Origin: Dehalococcoidales bacterium
Lineage (GTDB): Bacteria > Chloroflexota > Dehalococcoidia > Dehalococcoidales > UBA3254
Assembly (NCBI GenBank): GCA_028718465.1
Contig: JAQULX010000043.1
Span: 6,656-12,172, forward strand
Length of the DNA stretch: 5,517 nucleotides
Direction of reading: 5' to 3'
Of the stretch, positions 4,805 to 5,517 are shown in pieces (positions within the stretch are counted from its first letter, which is position 1; every line of letters starts with the position of its first letter). A program made the translations under genes and the position numbers. Below the pieces are notes generated by a model, which ran no database searches, had not been told where the DNA came from, and worked only from the letters and a program-made list of their open reading frames with translations.

Positions 4805-5517
4805 ATGGATGGACAAAAAGGAAAACTGGCAGACGCAAGTCATTTAAGCGAGGCAGAGTGGAACAAGGCTATTGACGAATGGTTCGAGAAGAAGAACCTG
4901 AATAGAGGACAAAAGTATATACCTACAATAGGGATATACCCGGCCAACGTGAAAGTTGGCTATCAAACCGGACAAAATAATGAGTATGTCAATACGGATT
5001 TAATTCGGCATTACGCAGACGCCATTGGTGATAAGAATCCTTTATGGCGGGATGAGGAATATGCCAAAACCACCAGGTGGGGGGGAATAATCGCTCCGCC
5101 GACTTTTATGGACTGCATTGCCCCTACTTTCACCCAGGATAAGACCACTTTGCCTCCCGGAGTGCGGGTTTTTCCCGCCGGAGCCAGGCGCCAGTGGTTT
5201 GGCGTATTCCGTCCTGGTGACAAGATCCATGTTCTGGAGGAATCACTGGGTGTTGAAGAGAAAAAGACCAGAGATGTCAAACCGTACCGATTATTTCTGG
5301 AGCATACGCGTAGAGTCTACGTCAACCAGCGAGAAGAAGTGATATCTGATGTGGATTGCCGCATGGTAATGCCGACTTTCCATCGATTCGAGGACCAGAG
5401 TACGGCTTATGAACAGGGCCAGGAAAAACCACATTATGCTCAGGAACAACTGGACGAAATTCACAGGGCTTATGAACAGGAAAAACCACGGGGTGCGAAC
5501 ATATTATACTGGGAGGA
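4805..5517 (+). CDS. MaoC-type (FAS1-like) dehydratase, N-terminal hotdog half (3' end outside window)
   Basis: The frame is open for 237 codons to the window edge. Residues about 38-190 match the N-terminal hotdog domain of MaoC/FAS1-like dehydratases: HYADAIGDKNPLW (69-81), a D83-E-E-Y86 helix end, RWGG-I-I-APPTF (91-101), then a later F-R-P-GDKI strand (135-141). Residues about 211-237 (an Asp/Glu-rich helix, then K-P-R-G230 and YWE) resemble the linker before the C-terminal hotdog domain in two-domain members, so a catalytic second half is expected beyond the edge. Such proteins hydrate enoyl-CoA or dehydrate 3-hydroxyacyl-CoA in the cytoplasm, in fatty-acid, aromatic or sterol degradation; the substrate is unknown. 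The hydratase motif D-x-N-P-[LIV]-H has Trp81 in place of the His, as expected for the non-catalytic half. It is divergent from the two surface-protein genes and probably starts a separate operon. The alternative start is 4802. Confidence 0.87.
   Translation, partial: MDGQKGKLADASHLSEAEWNKAIDEWFEKKNLNRGQKYIPTIGIYPANVKVGYQTGQNNEYVNTDLIRHYADAIGDKNPLWRDEEYAKTTRWGGIIAPPTFMDCIAPTFTQDKTTLPPGVRVFPAGARRQWFGVFRPGDKIHVLEESLGVEEKKTRDVKPYRLFLEHTRRVYVNQREEVISDVDCRMVMPTFHRFEDQSTAYEQGQEKPHYAQEQLDEIHRAYEQEKPRGANILYWE
5404..5489 (+). repeat. Imperfect direct repeat in the linker of the MaoC-type gene
   Basis: GGCTTATGAACAGG occurs at 5404-5417 and again at 5467-5480. Both are followed by AAAAACCAC (5424-5432 and 5481-5489); the first copy has six extra bases, GCCAGG, between the two blocks. 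The protein shows AYEQGQEKP (201-209) and AYEQEKP (222-228). Identity at the DNA level suggests a recent in-frame local duplication of about 63 nt. Confidence 0.7.

Noticed and set aside
5011..5342. Minus- and plus-strand alternative frames inside the MaoC-type gene
   Set aside because: They overlap the well-supported hotdog domain and have no start signals or recognisable protein features.

Overview
The window holds three protein-coding genes, two of them cut by the window edges, and two regulatory gaps. Two genes are on the minus strand and encode exported, repeat-built surface proteins. The third is divergent on the plus strand and encodes a cytoplasmic acyl-CoA hydratase/dehydratase-type enzyme. 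The sequence looks bacterial: there are Shine-Dalgarno sites, sigma70-like promoters, an intrinsic terminator, a Sec signal peptide and a lipobox. A MaoC/FAS1-like dehydratase next to secreted proteins with InlB-type and TPAKL-type repeats suggests an uncultured, probably anaerobic bacterium. A Dehalococcoidia-like Chloroflexota or a similar lineage fits, but this is a low-confidence inference because there is no rRNA or marker gene.

Region 1-2884 (minus): the first 961 codons of a large secreted protein that runs off the left edge. Its order is signal peptide, three InlB-B-like repeats, a concanavalin/LamG-like sandwich, a second beta-rich linker domain, a calcineurin-like metallophosphoesterase domain, then at least two more InlB-B-like repeats. 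The metallophosphoesterase keeps four of the five family motifs, but the GNH[DE] block reads GHDH.

Region 2885-3301: no gene. Reading on the minus strand it holds a sigma70-like promoter, a leader of about 155 nt with an 8-bp hairpin, and a perfect 12-bp terminator hairpin with a U-run that sits between the promoter and the start codon of the phosphoesterase gene. This is the layout of a transcription attenuator or riboswitch. I could not match it to a known class, and it is the most interesting part of the window.

Region 3302-4399 (minus): a complete lipoprotein gene of 365 residues, consisting of a lipobox, a short Pro/Ser/Ala linker and three Ig-like repeats of about 107 residues. Region 4400-4804 is a divergent promoter region. 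Region 4805-5517 (plus) is the N-terminal 237 residues of a MaoC-type double-hotdog protein, open at the right edge.

The two minus-strand genes may both act at the cell surface, but they have separate promoters and nothing shows a shared pathway. The MaoC-type gene looks unrelated to them and probably begins a different operon. Apart from the attenuator-like leader and the altered phosphoesterase motif, I see no clear sign of a new multi-gene system.
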